DNA of 64,000 nt from Bacteroidales bacterium (GTDB lineage Bacteria; Bacteroidota; Bacteroidia; Bacteroidales; P3). Made by a program: the position numbers and the translations under genes. Each line of letters opens with the position of its first letter. Positions within the stretch are counted from its first letter, which is position 1. The stretch covers positions 62,001 through 126,000 of the forward strand of contig JAFUWF010000023.1 of the NCBI GenBank assembly GCA_017483575.1. The letters run 5' to 3'. The notes beneath the pieces are model-generated. The model saw nothing but the letters and a program-made list of their open reading frames with translations, did not search any database and was not told where the DNA came from. Positions 44,455 through 53,974 of the stretch are shown piece after piece.

Positions 44455-44808
44455 CTAGTGTCTCTTCTCCTTGATACGGGCTTTCTTACCGGTAAGATTG
44501 CGCAGATAGAAGATACGGGCGCGGCGCACAGCACCACGCTTGTTGACGTCGATCTGCTCGATGAACGGGCTGGCAAAGGGGAAGATACGTTCCACTCCGA
44601 CGCCGTTCGTAATCTTGCGGACAGTAAAGGTCTCGGTAGCTCCGCTTCCACTGCGCTGCAGGACAACGCCCTGGAAGTTCTGGATTCTCTCTTTGTTTCC
44701 TTCCTTAATCTTGTAATGGACAGTGATGGTATCGCCAGCCTTGAACTCGGGGAACTCCTTGCGCTCCACCAAATTCTCTACATATTGCATTAATTCAGTT
44801 TTTCCCAT
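44455..44808 (-). CDS. rplS: 50S ribosomal protein L19
   Basis: 117 residues, normal length: [57 protein letters not shown] and the C-terminal [22 protein letters not shown]. It sits at the 30S-50S interface. Placing rplS directly after rplT is not the E. coli order (where it follows trmD). Confidence 0.98.
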   Translation of the reverse strand: MGKTELMQYVENLVERKEFPEFKAGDTITVHYKIKEGNKERIQNFQGVVLQRSGSGATETFTVRKITNGVGVERIFPFASPFIEQIDVNKRGAVRRARIFYLRNLTGKKARIKEKRH

Positions 44809-44834
44809 GACAAATAGATTTTTTACAGGTTAAT

Positions 44835-45182
44835 TTATTTCTTTACCATCTTCACAACGGCGCTGAAAGCCTCGGGATTGTTCATAGCGAGGTCGGCAAG
44901 CACCTTGCGGTTAAGCTCGATGTTGTTCTTGTGAAGTTCGCCCATAAAAACGGAGTACGAGATACCGTTGATGCGGCAACCGGCATTGATACGGTTGATC
45001 CACAGCGAACGGAACTCGCGCTTTTTGTTCTTTCTGTCGCGGTAGGCGTAGGTCTGACCTTTCTCCCACTTGTTCTTGGCGACGGTCCATACGTTTTTAC
45101 CTCTGCCCCAATAACCTTTGGTGCGATTGAGGATTTTCTTTCTGCGTGCTCTTGAAGCAACGGCATTGACTGATCTTGGCAT
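44835..45182 (-). CDS. rplT: 50S ribosomal protein L20
   Basis: 115 residues: [62 protein letters not shown] and [17 protein letters not shown] at the end. L20 is an assembly protein that in E. coli represses its own rpmI-rplT message; here the 171 bp before rplT contains two tandem arrays rather than an obvious L20-binding pseudoknot. Confidence 0.98.
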   Translation of the reverse strand: MPRSVNAVASRARRKKILNRTKGYWGRGKNVWTVAKNKWEKGQTYAYRDRKNKKREFRSLWINRINAGCRINGISYSVFMGELHKNNIELNRKVLADLAMNNPEAFSAVVKMVKK

Positions 45183-45224
45183 AGATTTTTTTTAATTTGT
45201 TTTTCGTTCAGGCGGCAACCTGGC

Positions 45225-45269
45225 AGTTATGAGTTATGAGAATTCTTAACTTTTAACTCTTAACTTTTA
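45225..45269. repeat. Heptamer array between rpmI and rplT (6 units)
   Basis: Units agttatg, agttatg, agaattc, ttaactt, ttaactc, ttaactt in direct succession. The left units are near reverse complements of the right ones, so the array can fold. Confidence 0.8.
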
Positions 45270-45322
45270 AAGCCCGCTGCACTTGTTTGCGCTGTAACAA
45301 TGGTTAATAACTCCTGTTTCTT

Positions 45323-45360
45323 TCTAGGAAAGCCTAGGGTATCCTAGGGTGTCCTAGGCA
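45323..45360. repeat. Decamer array at the end of rpmI
   Basis: Units of the type cctagggtat/cctagggtgt/cctaggca. The rpmI stop codon (TAG at 45354-45356 on the minus strand) is inside the last unit. Confidence 0.75.
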
Positions 45361-45548
45361 AGCAGCATACGTTTGACGCGCTTCTCGTCGTCGCGGCTCA
45401 CGAGGGCGGTGTGGTCGAGGTTGCGCTTCTGGGTCGTCTCCTTTTTGGTCAGGATGTGACTGTGGTAAGCATGCTTGCGCTTGATTTTACCGGTGCCGGT
45501 GAAGGTGAAACGCTTCTTGGCAGCGGCTTTGGTTTTCATTGTAGGCAT
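45354..45548 (-). CDS. rpmI: 50S ribosomal protein L35
   Basis: 64 residues: [44 protein letters not shown] is the conserved L35 sequence. The gene ends inside a decamer array. Located between infC and rplT as in most bacteria. Confidence 0.97.
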   Translation of the reverse strand: MPTMKTKAAAKKRFTFTGTGKIKRKHAYHSHILTKKETTQKRNLDHTALVSRDDEKRVKRMLLA

Positions 45549-45598
45549 TACTTTACTGTTTTTTTTTAAGTTAGACTATATGTTGATACACTTGGATT

Positions 45599-46168
45599 TC
45601 ACTTCTTGGGGGCGATGATCATGAGCATGCGCTTGCCTTCGAGGCGCGGCATCTGCTCAGGCTTGCCGTATTCCAGCAGCGCCTCGGCGAACTTCAACAG
45701 CTGCTGCTCGCCCTGCTCTTTGTAGACGATGCTGCGGCCGCGGAAGAAGACGTCGACCTTCACCTTGTTGCCCTCCTTGAGGAAACGGATGGCATGGTTG
45801 AGCTTGAACTCGAAGTCGTGGTCGTCGGTCTGCGGGCTGAGACGGATTTCCTTGATGACAATCTTGCTCGAGTTGGCCTTGCGTTCCTTCTCGCGCTTCT
45901 TCTGCTCGTAGAGGAACTTCTGGTACTCGATGATTTTGCACACCGGCGGGTTGGCGGTGGGCGAAATCATCACCAGGTCCAGTCCCTGGTCGTAGGCGCG
46001 GCGCAAGGCCTCCTTGGTGTTCATGATGGCGGGTTCCATGCCATCGCCTACCACACGCACCATCGGCACATCGATGCGCTCGTTGATGAGGTGCTCAGGC
46101 TCTTTGCGGACGGGGCCGCGGTTCCGGTTGTTGTTCCCTACGGGTAGGGGTTTGAAAGGTGCTGCTAT
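45599..46168 (-). CDS. infC: Translation initiation factor IF-3, apparently starting at AUA
   Basis: 189 residues when read from ATA at 46168. The N-terminal domain shows EPEHLINERIDVPMVRVVGDGMEPAIMNTKEALRRAYDQGLDLVMISPTANPPVCKIIEYQKFLYEQKKREKE; the C-terminal domain has IVIKEIRLSPQTDDHDFEFKLNHAIRFLKEGNKVKV. The first in-frame ATG (46069) would remove about 33 residues, including the conserved INERI segment. Upstream, the frame stays open only to a TAG seven codons before; no ATG, GTG or TTG lies between. An AGGAG sequence sits 9 bases before the ATA. IF-3 of other bacteria also uses rare starts (AUU in E. coli) for self-regulation. Confidence 0.9.
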   Translation of the reverse strand: MAAPFKPLPVGNNNRNRGPVRKEPEHLINERIDVPMVRVVGDGMEPAIMNTKEALRRAYDQGLDLVMISPTANPPVCKIIEYQKFLYEQKKREKERKANSSKIVIKEIRLSPQTDDHDFEFKLNHAIRFLKEGNKVKVDVFFRGRSIVYKEQGEQQLLKFAEALLEYGKPEQMPRLEGKRMLMIIAPKK

Positions 46169-46195
46169 AACTTGGTTCTCCTATATTAATTGTTT

Positions 46196-48133
46196 CTATT
46201 TCATCACCTCGGCAATCTCATCCTCAATGATCTTGGCGAAGGCTTCGGGCGTCATGCTGCCCAGGTCGCCTGCACCCTGGCGGCGCACGCTGACAGTGCC
46301 GTCAGCAACCTCTTTCTCGCCCAGGATGAGCATAAAGGGCACCTTGGCCAGTTCGGCGTCGCGAATCTTGCGGCCGATTTTCTCGCTGCGTTCGTCGATG
46401 GTGCCGCGCAGGCCGAGGTCCTCGAGGCGGGCCTTCATGGCGCGGGCCTCGTCGATGTACTTCTCGCTGACGGGCAGGATCATGAACTGGTCGGGCGTGA
46501 GCCACAGCGGGAATTTTCCTCCCGTGTGCTCTATCAGCACGGCGCAGAAGCGCTCCATGGAACCGAAGGGGGCGCGGTGGATCATCACCGGACGGTGCTT
46601 CTGGCCGTCGGAACCGATGTATTCCAGACCGAAGCGCTCGGGCAGGTTGTAGTCCACCTGGATGGTGCCCAGCTGCCAGCGGCGGCCGATGGCATCCTTC
46701 ACCATGAAGTCCAGTTTGGGACCGTAGAAGGCGGCCTCGCCCAACTCCACGCGGGCGGGAAGACCCTTCTCCTTGCAGGCTTCGACAATGGCCTGCTCGG
46801 CCTTGGCCCAGTTCTCGTCGGTGCCGACGTATTTGGTTGTATTGTTGGGGTCGCGGAGCGAAATCTGCGCCTCGAAGTTCTCAAAATTCAAAGCCTTGAA
46901 GATGATGGCGATGATGTCCATCACCTTGATGAACTCTTCCTTCACCTGGTCGGGGCGGCAGAAGATGTGGGCGTCGTCCTGAGTAAATGAACGCACGCGC
47001 GTGAGGCCGTGGAGCTCGCCGCTCTGCTCGTAGCGGTAGACGGTGCCGAACTCGGCGATGCGCAGCGGCAGGTCCTTGTAGCTCATGGGCTCGTTCTTGT
47101 AGATCATGCAGTGGTGCGGGCAGTTCATGGGCTTCAGCAGGTACTCCTCGCCCTCCTCGGGGGTGGTGATGGGGCGGAAGGAGTCGGCGCCGTAGTGGTC
47201 CCAGTGGCCGCTGGTGACGTAGAGTTGCTTGCCACCGATGTGCGGGGTGATGACCTGCTTGTAGCCGTAGCGCTTCTGGATACGACTCAGGTACTCCTGC
47301 AGGCGCAGGCGCAGGTCAGTGCCCTTGGGCAGCCAGATGGGAAGGCCCTTGCCCACCATGTCGCTGAACATGAAGAGACCCATCTCCTTGCCAATCTTGC
47401 GGTGGTCGCGCTTCTTGGCCTCCTCGAGCATGGTCAGGTATTCGTCGAGTTCCTTTTTCTTGGGGAAGGAAATGGCGTAGACGCGGGTGAGCTGCTTGCG
47501 ATGCTCGTCGCCACGCCAGTAGGCGCCGGCCAGCGAGATGAGCTTCACAGCCTTGATGGCGCTGAAGTCCACCAGGTGCGGACCGCGGCAGAGGTCGGTG
47601 AAGGCACCGCTGTCGTAGAAGCTGATTTCGCCGTCGTTGAGTTCGCTGATGCGCTCCAGCTTGTACTCGTCGCCTTTCTTGGTGAAGAAGTCGATGGCCT
47701 CGGCCTTGGTCACCTCGCGGCGCGTGATGGCGGTCTTGGCCTGCACCAGTTCCATCATTTTCTTCTCAATCTTCGGGAAGTCCTCGCTGGAGACCTGGTA
47801 GTCCATGAAGTCGATGTCGTAGTAGAAACCGTTCTCGATGGCGGGGCCGAAGCCGAATTTCACGCCAGGGTAGAGCAGCTCGATGGCCGAAGCCAGCAGG
47901 TGGGCCGAGGTGTGCCAGAAAGTCTCCTTGCCCTCCTCGTCGTTCCAGGTGAGCAACTGCACGGTGGCATCCTCGTTGATGGGACGGTAGAGTTCCGTCA
48001 CCTTATCGTTCACTTTGGCAGCAAGGACGTTGCGTGCAAGGCCCTCGCTGATGCTTTTTGCTATATCTAGAGGGGTGACACCAGCCTCGTGCTGATGTAC
48101 CGAACCGTCAGGTAATGTGATATTTATCATCAT
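46196..48133 (-). CDS. thrS: Threonyl-tRNA synthetase
   Basis: 645 residues, full length. TGS domain ([36 protein letters not shown]), second additional editing domain with [16 protein letters not shown] and the cysteine/histidine region, class II motifs (motif 2 [28 protein letters not shown], motif 3 [22 protein letters not shown]) and a C-terminal anticodon-binding domain. It heads the thrS-infC-rpmI-rplT-rplS operon; a complete promoter is at 48168-48198. Confidence 0.98.
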   Translation of the reverse strand: MMINITLPDGSVHQHEAGVTPLDIAKSISEGLARNVLAAKVNDKVTELYRPINEDATVQLLTWNDEEGKETFWHTSAHLLASAIELLYPGVKFGFGPAIENGFYYDIDFMDYQVSSEDFPKIEKKMMELVQAKTAITRREVTKAEAIDFFTKKGDEYKLERISELNDGEISFYDSGAFTDLCRGPHLVDFSAIKAVKLISLAGAYWRGDEHRKQLTRVYAISFPKKKELDEYLTMLEEAKKRDHRKIGKEMGLFMFSDMVGKGLPIWLPKGTDLRLRLQEYLSRIQKRYGYKQVITPHIGGKQLYVTSGHWDHYGADSFRPITTPEEGEEYLLKPMNCPHHCMIYKNEPMSYKDLPLRIAEFGTVYRYEQSGELHGLTRVRSFTQDDAHIFCRPDQVKEEFIKVMDIIAIIFKALNFENFEAQISLRDPNNTTKYVGTDENWAKAEQAIVEACKEKGLPARVELGEAAFYGPKLDFMVKDAIGRRWQLGTIQVDYNLPERFGLEYIGSDGQKHRPVMIHRAPFGSMERFCAVLIEHTGGKFPLWLTPDQFMILPVSEKYIDEARAMKARLEDLGLRGTIDERSEKIGRKIRDAELAKVPFMLILGEKEVADGTVSVRRQGAGDLGSMTPEAFAKIIEDEIAEVMK

Positions 48134-48167
48134 TTATAGTCTATAAAATGCGTTCTATTTCAAACTG

Positions 48168-48198
48168 CAAAAATACAACTTTTTTTATAATACACAAA
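48168..48198 (-). promoter_or_regulatory. Promoter of the thrS operon
   Basis: On the minus strand TTTG (48195-48198), 19 bp, TATTTTTG (48168-48175), 34 bp before the ATG. Confidence 0.75.
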
Positions 48199-48246
48199 AA
48201 ATATTTTTTTGCACACTACCCATTCACACACACCTCGCCTACCCTA

Positions 48247-48424
48247 CACACTCCTCAGTCAGCCCTGACGGGCTGCCAGCTCCCCTAACTTAGGGGCGCA
48301 GCCAAGTTTGCGACGCCGCCATCTTCACTCCTCCCCAAAGCTAGGGGAGGTGGCCGCACAGAGTGCGGACGGAGGAGTGTGTCACAACAACGGAGGCGTG
48401 TGTCACAACGACGGAGGAGTGTGC
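48247..48424. mobile_element. MITE-like palindromic intergenic element, copy 2, with tandem tail
   Basis: The core (48247-48382) has the same ends and inner palindromes as the element at 17274 (cacactcctcagtc ... gacggaggagtgtgt; tcccctaacttagggg; ctccccaaagctaggggagg). It is followed by two further 21-bp copies of the right end (cacaacNacggaggNgtgtgt). Confidence 0.8.
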
Positions 48425-48486
48425 AAGAAAGACATCTCATTCTTCCCCGATTGAAAAAAAGATTTCTTCAATATAAAAAGTTTTAT

Positions 48487-48494
48487 TATATTTG
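48487..48494 (+). promoter_or_regulatory. -7 element of mutB
   Basis: TATATTTG, 42 bp before the mutB ATG. No TTTG at 19 bp. Confidence 0.5.
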
Positions 48495-48536
48495 CATTTC
48501 AAAGTTAATGATTGATTAAACAATAAAGTACTGATA

Positions 48537-50705
48537 ATGAGACCTGATTTTTCAAAAGTCGACTTCCGCGCCGTGGAAAAAGGGCGCGAATCGTTCGAGA
48601 AATGGGAGAAAGAGAACCATATTGAGAAGAACTGGAAGACTCCGGAGCAGATCGATGTGAAGCCCGCCTACGGCAAAAAAGACCTCGAGGGCATGGAGCA
48701 CCTGAACTATGCCGCCGGCATCGCCCCGTTCCTGCGTGGCCCCTACAGCACCATGTACGTGATGCGCCCCTGGACCATCCGCCAGTATGCCGGCTTCTCC
48801 ACCGCCGAAGAGAGCAACGCCTTCTACCGCCGCAACATCGCCGCCGGACAGAAAGGCCTCTCCTGCGCCTTCGACCTCGCCACCCACCGTGGCTACGACT
48901 CCGACCACGAGCGCGTCGTCGGCGACGTCGGCAAGGCCGGTGTGGCCATCGACAGCATCCTCGACATGAAGATCCTCTTCGACCAGATCGACCTCGGCAA
49001 GATGTCCGTCTCCATGACCATGAACGGCGCCGTGCTGCCCATCCTCTCCTTCTACATCATCGCCGCCGAGGAACAGGGCGTCACGCAGGACCAGCTGCAG
49101 GGCACCATCCAGAACGACATCCTGAAGGAGTTCATGGTGCGCAACACCTACATCTACCCTCCCCTGCCCTCGATGAAGATCATCGCCGACATCTTCGAGT
49201 ACACCTCGAAGCACATGCCCAAGTTCAACAGCATCTCCATCTCCGGCTACCACATGCAGGAAGCCGGCGCCACGGCCGACATCGAGCTGGCCTACACCCT
49301 GGCCGACGGCCTTGAGTACCTGCGCGCCGGCGTGAAAGCAGGCATGAGCGTCGACGACTTCGCCCCGCGCCTCTCCTTCTTCTGGGGCGTCGGCATGAAC
49401 CATTTCATGGAAATCGCCAAGATGCGCGCCGCGCGTATGCTCTGGGCCAAGATTGTCAGCCAGTTCAACCCCAAGAACCCCAAGAGCCTGGCCCTGCGTA
49501 CCCACAGCCAGACCTCCGGCTGGAGCCTCACGGAGCAGGACCCCTTCAACAACGTCGCCCGCACCTGCATCGAGGCCATGGGCGCCGCCCTGGGCCACAC
49601 CCAGAGCCTCCACACCAACGCCCTCGACGAGGCCATCGCCCTGCCTACCGACTTCAGCGCCCGTATTGCACGTAACACGCAGATCTACCTCCAGGAAGAG
49701 ACCAACATCTGCCGCGTGGTCGACCCCTGGGCAGGCTCCTACTACATCGAGACCCTCACCCACGAGATAGCCCACAAGGCCTGGGCCCACATCCAGGAAG
49801 TGGAGAAACTCGGCGGCATGGCCAAAGCCATCGAGAGCGGCGTGCCCAAGATGCGCATCGAGGAGGCCTCGGCCCGCAAGCAGAGCCGCATCGACTCCAA
49901 CGTGGACACCATCGTGGGTATCAACAAGTACCGCCTCGCCCACGAGGACCCCATCGAGACCCTCGAAATCGACAACACCGCCGTGCGCAACGCCCAGATT
50001 GAGCGCCTGAAGAAGCTCCGCGCCGAGCGCAACAACGAGGCCGTGCAGGCCGCCTTGGACCGCCTGACCGAGTGCGCCCGCACCGGCGAAGGCAACCTGC
50101 TGGAACTCAGCATCGACGCCGCCCGCAAGCGCGCCTCCCTCGGCGAAATCAGCTACGCCCTGGAGAAAATCTACGGCCGTTACAAAGCCAAAATCAACCT
50201 TATCAGCAACGTGTATAGCAGCCAGACCAAAGAGAGCGACGCCTTCAAGCGCGCACAGGAACTCACCGACAAATTCGCCAAGATGGAAGGACGCCGTCCG
50301 CGCGTGATGGTGGCCAAGATGGGCCAGGACGGCCACGACCGCGGCGCCAAAGTGGTGGCCACGGGCTACGCCGACATGGGCTTCGACGTGGACATGGGTC
50401 CCCTGTTCCAGACTCCCGCCGAGGCCGCCAAGCAGGCCGTGGAGAACGACGTGCACATCTTCGGCGCCAGCTCCCTGGCAGCAGGCCACAAGACACTGTT
50501 GCCGCAGGTCATCGAAGAGCTCAAGAGGCTGGGCCGCGAGGACATCATGGTCGTCGCCGGCGGCGTCATCCCGCCGCAGGACTACGACTACCTCTTCAAG
50601 GCCGGCGTGGCTGCCGTCTTCGGCCCCGGCACGCCCGTCAGCACCTCGGCCATCCGCATGATGGAACTGCTCTTCGCCGCCCGCGGAGTGGACATCGACA
50701 AATAA
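48537..50705 (+). CDS. mutB: Methylmalonyl-CoA mutase, large (alpha) subunit
   Basis: 722 residues. It interconverts succinyl-CoA and methylmalonyl-CoA using adenosylcobalamin, part of the succinate-propionate pathway of Bacteroidales. The TIM-barrel part has [27 protein letters not shown] and [16 protein letters not shown]; the cobalamin domain has DGHDRG (ligand H600), [15 protein letters not shown] and GPGT. The small subunit gene mutA, normally just upstream, is absent: the upstream gap (403 bp) contains the MITE-like element and a promoter. The partner must be elsewhere. Confidence 0.96.
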   Translation: MRPDFSKVDFRAVEKGRESFEKWEKENHIEKNWKTPEQIDVKPAYGKKDLEGMEHLNYAAGIAPFLRGPYSTMYVMRPWTIRQYAGFSTAEESNAFYRRNIAAGQKGLSCAFDLATHRGYDSDHERVVGDVGKAGVAIDSILDMKILFDQIDLGKMSVSMTMNGAVLPILSFYIIAAEEQGVTQDQLQGTIQNDILKEFMVRNTYIYPPLPSMKIIADIFEYTSKHMPKFNSISISGYHMQEAGATADIELAYTLADGLEYLRAGVKAGMSVDDFAPRLSFFWGVGMNHFMEIAKMRAARMLWAKIVSQFNPKNPKSLALRTHSQTSGWSLTEQDPFNNVARTCIEAMGAALGHTQSLHTNALDEAIALPTDFSARIARNTQIYLQEETNICRVVDPWAGSYYIETLTHEIAHKAWAHIQEVEKLGGMAKAIESGVPKMRIEEASARKQSRIDSNVDTIVGINKYRLAHEDPIETLEIDNTAVRNAQIERLKKLRAERNNEAVQAALDRLTECARTGEGNLLELSIDAARKRASLGEISYALEKIYGRYKAKINLISNVYSSQTKESDAFKRAQELTDKFAKMEGRRPRVMVAKMGQDGHDRGAKVVATGYADMGFDVDMGPLFQTPAEAAKQAVENDVHIFGASSLAAGHKTLLPQVIEELKRLGREDIMVVAGGVIPPQDYDYLFKAGVAAVFGPGTPVSTSAIRMMELLFAARGVDIDK

Positions 50706-50714
50706 ACCATAGGA

Positions 50715-51704
50715 ATGAAAAAAATTCTGATCATAGCAATGCTCCTCGCCGCCACCGCGGCGAGGGCATTCGATTTTAGGGCCCCGGCCCCCACGGGCCA
50801 GTACCTCTACTACACCGTCATTGCAGGCACCGCCAACGTCAAGGTCGTCAATCCCAACTGGGACGAGAGGACCCCACCCACGGGCACCCTGCAGATCCCC
50901 GCCACCGTAGACAATGAAGGCACCTCCTACAACGTCACCGAAATCGACGCCCGCGCCTTCCAGAACTGCGACGCCCTGACGGCCGTGACCGTCCCCGAAG
51001 GCGTCACCACCATCGGCATGCTGGCCTTCGCCTTCTGCTCCGCGCTGGAGAGCGTCGAGCTCCCCGACGGCCTCGCACGGATAGGCCTCGGAGCCTTCAG
51101 CGACTGCGCCTTCTACACCAACGCCGCCAACTGGCAGGACGACGGCATACTCTACCTCAACCACTACGCCATCCGCGCCCAGCGCAGCCACACCGGCACC
51201 CTCACGGTGGCCGAAGGCACTGTGGGCACCGCCGACGGCGCCTTCGAGAACTGCAACCAGCTGGAGCGCATCGTGCTGCCCACCACCCTCACCATGATCG
51301 GCGGCACCGCCTTCCAGAACTGCCTCTCGATGGACACCCTCGAGCTCCTCTCCACCGCCCCTCCCACACTGGGAACCAACGCCTTCCAGGCCATCGAGGA
51401 CTTCACCGTCCTGGTGCCCTGCCACAGCGGCAGCACCTACTCGGCAGCCAGCGGCTGGAGCGACCGCAACATCGTGGAACACTGCGAGCAGCCCGTCGGC
51501 ATCACCCCGGCCGAGAGCACCGCCGTAGCCATCACCGCCGTTGACGGCGGCATCGCCATCGACGGCACGGAAGGCCGCCTCTTCACCGTCAGCGACCTCA
51601 TGGGCCGCCGCATAGCCGAAAGCCGCGGAGGATTCGTAGCGCTACCCTGCCACGGAGTCTATGTGGTTGGAAGCGAAGGAAGAAGCATCAAAATCGTCTA
51701 TTGA
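50715..51704 (+). CDS. Exported BspA-type leucine-rich-repeat protein
   Basis: 329 residues. Signal peptide MKKILIIAMLLAATAARA, then LRR_5 (BspA/TpLRR) units such as VTEIDARAFQNCDALTAVTVPEGVTTIGMLAFAFCSALESVELPDGL and NCNQLERIVLPTTLTMIGGTAFQNC. The last 60 residues (AVAITAVDGGIAIDGTEGRLFTVSDLMGRRIAESRGGF) resemble a short T9SS-type tail. BspA-like proteins mediate adhesion. It starts 9 bp after mutB but is probably functionally unrelated, and its end overlaps the convergent lysE by 7 bp. Confidence 0.8.
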   Translation: MKKILIIAMLLAATAARAFDFRAPAPTGQYLYYTVIAGTANVKVVNPNWDERTPPTGTLQIPATVDNEGTSYNVTEIDARAFQNCDALTAVTVPEGVTTIGMLAFAFCSALESVELPDGLARIGLGAFSDCAFYTNAANWQDDGILYLNHYAIRAQRSHTGTLTVAEGTVGTADGAFENCNQLERIVLPTTLTMIGGTAFQNCLSMDTLELLSTAPPTLGTNAFQAIEDFTVLVPCHSGSTYSAASGWSDRNIVEHCEQPVGITPAESTAVAITAVDGGIAIDGTEGRLFTVSDLMGRRIAESRGGFVALPCHGVYVVGSEGRSIKIVY

Positions 51705-52552
51705 AACCACTCGCCGCCCGGCAGGCTGTCCGCAACCTGCACGGCGGAATCGACCAACGAATCGGACACCATCGAATCAGGCAGCAGCGTGATGTAGGCG
51801 GTGTCCATTTTTTCGTCCGCACGCTCGTTGGAATCGCGCCGCATCAGGTCGTGCACCTTCTGCACAATACCCGTCTTCTGCATATTCTGCGGCGTGGTGT
51901 CCGCGCCCTTGGTCTGGTAGATAATCATCGAAATGACGAGATAGAACGAGAACGCGATAAGGATGATACCGGTAATCTTGTTGAAAATGTTCATGATACG
52001 GGCCGTGAACCAATGCTGCAGCATGGCGGCGAGGCGGCACTTGAGCACATCCGTACCGAAAACGGCCAGCAGCATGCCGATAAAGAAATAGTAGCGCTCG
52101 CTGACACTGAGGTCCATCTCTGCCGAAAGGAACGTGATAATCGACACCCAATAAAGCCATATCAAAGGATTCAAAGCATTGAGCAAGAAGCCCTTGAGCA
52201 TCAGCTCCCACTTGTGCGTCACCTGCTCGGTGCTGAACTTGAGGCGGCCCTCGCTGTTGCCCGCCGCCTTCACCTTGCTGCGATAGGTCAGCACACCGAA
52301 AATTCCCGTGGCCACACCACCGATAATAGAGACGTAAACATTGTGCAACAGGGCATTCAAATCCAGATTTGACAGCACCGTGAGCATCAGCAACACAATG
52401 ATAATATCGCTCGCGCTGACGCCTGCAGCGAAGGAGACAGCCTTGCGGAAACCATGGTGTATACTGTTCTGTATCAACGCGAAGAACGCCGGGCCCAGAC
52501 TAAAAAAGAGCGACAGCAAAACGCCACAGATGATACCAATTACAAACTCCAT
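51698..52552 (-). CDS. LysE-family exporter
   Basis: 284 residues from the ATG at 52552, where the sequence MEFVIGIICGVLLSLFFSLGPAFFALIQNSIHHGFRKAVSFAAGVSASDIIIVLL begins as in LysE/RhtB proteins. Five to six hydrophobic helices follow (including LLNALNPLIWLYWVSIITFL with the typical NP), then a charged C-terminal tail of about 60 residues. Members export amino acids. An in-frame extension upstream to 52768 translates a tandem repeat and passes through the promoter box, so I rejected it. Confidence 0.85.
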   Translation of the reverse strand: MEFVIGIICGVLLSLFFSLGPAFFALIQNSIHHGFRKAVSFAAGVSASDIIIVLLMLTVLSNLDLNALLHNVYVSIIGGVATGIFGVLTYRSKVKAAGNSEGRLKFSTEQVTHKWELMLKGFLLNALNPLIWLYWVSIITFLSAEMDLSVSERYYFFIGMLLAVFGTDVLKCRLAAMLQHWFTARIMNIFNKITGIILIAFSFYLVISMIIYQTKGADTTPQNMQKTGIVQKVHDLMRRDSNERADEKMDTAYITLLPDSMVSDSLVDSAVQVADSLPGGEWFQ

Positions 52553-52571
52553 TACCAATGTTTTTAAAATG

Positions 52572-52579
52572 CAAAGATA
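52572..52579 (-). promoter_or_regulatory. -7 element of the LysE-family gene
   Basis: TATCTTTG on the minus strand, 19 bp before the ATG. It decides the start codon because it lies inside any longer reading. Confidence 0.65.
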
Positions 52580-52632
52580 CGAATTTTTTACAATATGAGA
52601 AAAAAAAAAGCCATTCTCCCCCTCCAAATAGC

Positions 52633-52745
52633 ATCCCCAGCGCCAACGGAAGGCACCCAAACCATCCCCCCAGCGCCAACGAAAGGCACCCAAACCACCC
52701 CCCAACCGCCAACGAAAGGCACCCAAACCGCCAACGGAAGGCTCC
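52633..52745. repeat. Tandem repeat, unit about 31-33 bp (three and a half units)
   Basis: Units share agcgccaacgaaaggcacc and caaacc-type blocks. It lies in the 609-bp gap between lysE and the DUF177 gene. The same gap also holds 11-bp-period array copy 3 and a G-rich stretch (about 52965-53065) of ggggatgggt-like imperfect repeats. Confidence 0.8.
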
Positions 52746-52836
52746 CCGCACCCCCTCCATTCACCCAAAATAATGCAATTTCACCCAAAAACCACCGCCC
52801 TTTATTCGACTCACATTCGTACCAAATTCGACCCTT

Positions 52837-52945
52837 CTTATATAGTTCTCATATACATCACATATACTTCTCATATAGTTCTTATATATGGTATATAGCA
52901 ATTATATAAGAAGTATATAAGAAGTATATGAAAACAATATGAAAA
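52837..52945. repeat. 11-bp-period inverted-repeat array, copy 3
   Basis: Units catatacatca, catatacttct, catatagttct on the left; gtatataagaa, gtatatgaaaa, caatatgaaaa on the right, around an AT-rich centre. It is more diverged than copies 1 and 2; the left flank attcgaccctt is shared with copy 2. Confidence 0.8.
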
Positions 52946-53108
52946 GGGGCGATTTGGACGGGTTTTTGACCGGGGATGGGTACGAAGGGGATGGACCGGG
53001 GGTGAGCTGGCGATGGGTTGGGGGTGGGTTGGCGATGGGTTGAGGATGAGCAGGGGGTGGACAAGGGACGAGGCGAAGGAGAAAAAAAACAACAAAAATG
53101 AGATTTTT

Positions 53109-53139
53109 TTTGTCAGTTTCAAAAAAGTTCGTATTTTTG
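53109..53139 (+). promoter_or_regulatory. Promoter of DUF177-rpmF
   Basis: TTTG (53109-53112), 19 bp, TATTTTTG (53132-53139). Confidence 0.8.
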
Positions 53140-53161
53140 CAAACTCAATAGGAGTGTGAAT

Positions 53162-53674
53162 ATGAGCCAGAAAGAAGATACAACAATAAGGTTTAGCGGT
53201 TTAAAACCAGGCAGTTACGCCTATCCGTTTACCCTGACCGACGAGTTCTTTGAGGAATGGAAAAACGATGAAATCCGTGGAGGAAAGGTAGAAATCGAAG
53301 CAAAAATGGAGCGCATGGAGCACATGTTGATGTTCACTTTCGCCCTGCAGGGGGAGGTAACCACGATGTGCGACCGTTGCCTGGGGGACCTGGTGGTTCC
53401 CATCGAGGGCGAGGAGCATCTGTGCGTCCGTTTCAGCGACACCGAAACGACGGACGACGAGGATGTCGTGGTGTTGCCGGAGAGCGCCTTCGAGATTGAC
53501 CTTGCACAATGGCTGTATGAGTACGTGGCAGTACGCATCCCAATGCAGCATGTGCACCCCGACGGAGAATGCGACCCAGAGGTGACGAAGTACATCGTCG
53601 ACGAGGACGAGGTGAAGGAGAAAGACGACGACGAAATCGACCCCCGCTGGGAAGCCCTGAAAAAGCTGAAATAA
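53162..53674 (+). CDS. DUF177/YceD family protein
   Basis: 170 residues from the ATG at 53162 (an AGGAG ends 7 bases before it; a GTG at 53156 is too close). It has the family core FTFALQGEVTTMCDRCLGDLVVPIEGEEHLCVRFS, the acidic stretch TETTDDEDVVVLPESAFEIDLAQWLYEYVAVRIPMQHVHPDGEC and the end DPRWEALKKLK. YceD is the usual upstream neighbour of rpmF and is implicated in 23S rRNA accumulation. It is followed 22 bp later by rpmF. Confidence 0.9.
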   Translation: MSQKEDTTIRFSGLKPGSYAYPFTLTDEFFEEWKNDEIRGGKVEIEAKMERMEHMLMFTFALQGEVTTMCDRCLGDLVVPIEGEEHLCVRFSDTETTDDEDVVVLPESAFEIDLAQWLYEYVAVRIPMQHVHPDGECDPEVTKYIVDEDEVKEKDDDEIDPRWEALKKLK

Positions 53675-53696
53675 ATAAATAAAAAAAAGTAATAAT

Positions 53697-53882
53697 ATGC
53701 CACATCCAAAACACAGATTCTCGCAGACCAGAACGGCCAAGAGAAGAACGCACGATGCGTTGGAGAGCGCTCAGCTGACCACTTGCAGCAATTGCGGCGC
53801 ACAAGTAATGTACCACCACGTTTGTCCCGAATGCGGATACTACAGAGGCAAGCTTGCCATCGAAAAGAACGCTGAGGAGTAA
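53697..53882 (+). CDS. rpmF: 50S ribosomal protein L32
   Basis: 61 residues: MPHPKHRFSQTRTAKRRTHDALE and a CX2C...CX2C zinc ribbon (CSNCGAQVMYHHVCPECGYYRG). The usual downstream plsX-fabH genes are missing; a terminator (53910-53929) ends the operon. Confidence 0.97.
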   Translation: MPHPKHRFSQTRTAKRRTHDALESAQLTTCSNCGAQVMYHHVCPECGYYRGKLAIEKNAEE

Positions 53883-53909
53883 CCGAACGGTGAGACATGA
53901 AAACAGAAA

Positions 53910-53934
53910 AGAGACCCGGAAGGGTCTCTTTTTT
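53910..53934 (+). terminator. Terminator after rpmF
   Basis: Stem agagaccc/gggtctct followed by a T-tract; an A-run on the left makes it partly active in the other direction too. Confidence 0.88.
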
Positions 53935-53939
53935 GTTTT

Positions 53940-53967
53940 AGTTGGTAGTTCGTAGTTGGTAGTGGGT
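53940..53967. repeat. Heptamer array between rpmF and the Sel1 gene (4 units)
   Basis: Units agttggt, agttcgt, agttggt, agtgggt. Same family in composition as the recN array. Confidence 0.8.
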
Positions 53968-53974
53968 AGAGGAA

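Noticed and set aside
48427-48536. Cobalamin riboswitch before mutB
   Set aside because: The leader after the promoter is only about 35 nt, AT-rich, and lacks the B12-box; too short for a riboswitch.
52553-52768. N-terminal extension of the LysE protein through the 31-33 bp tandem repeat (GLGAFRWRWG units)
   Set aside because: A TATCTTTG promoter box lies between the repeat and the canonical LysE start, so this part should not be in the message.
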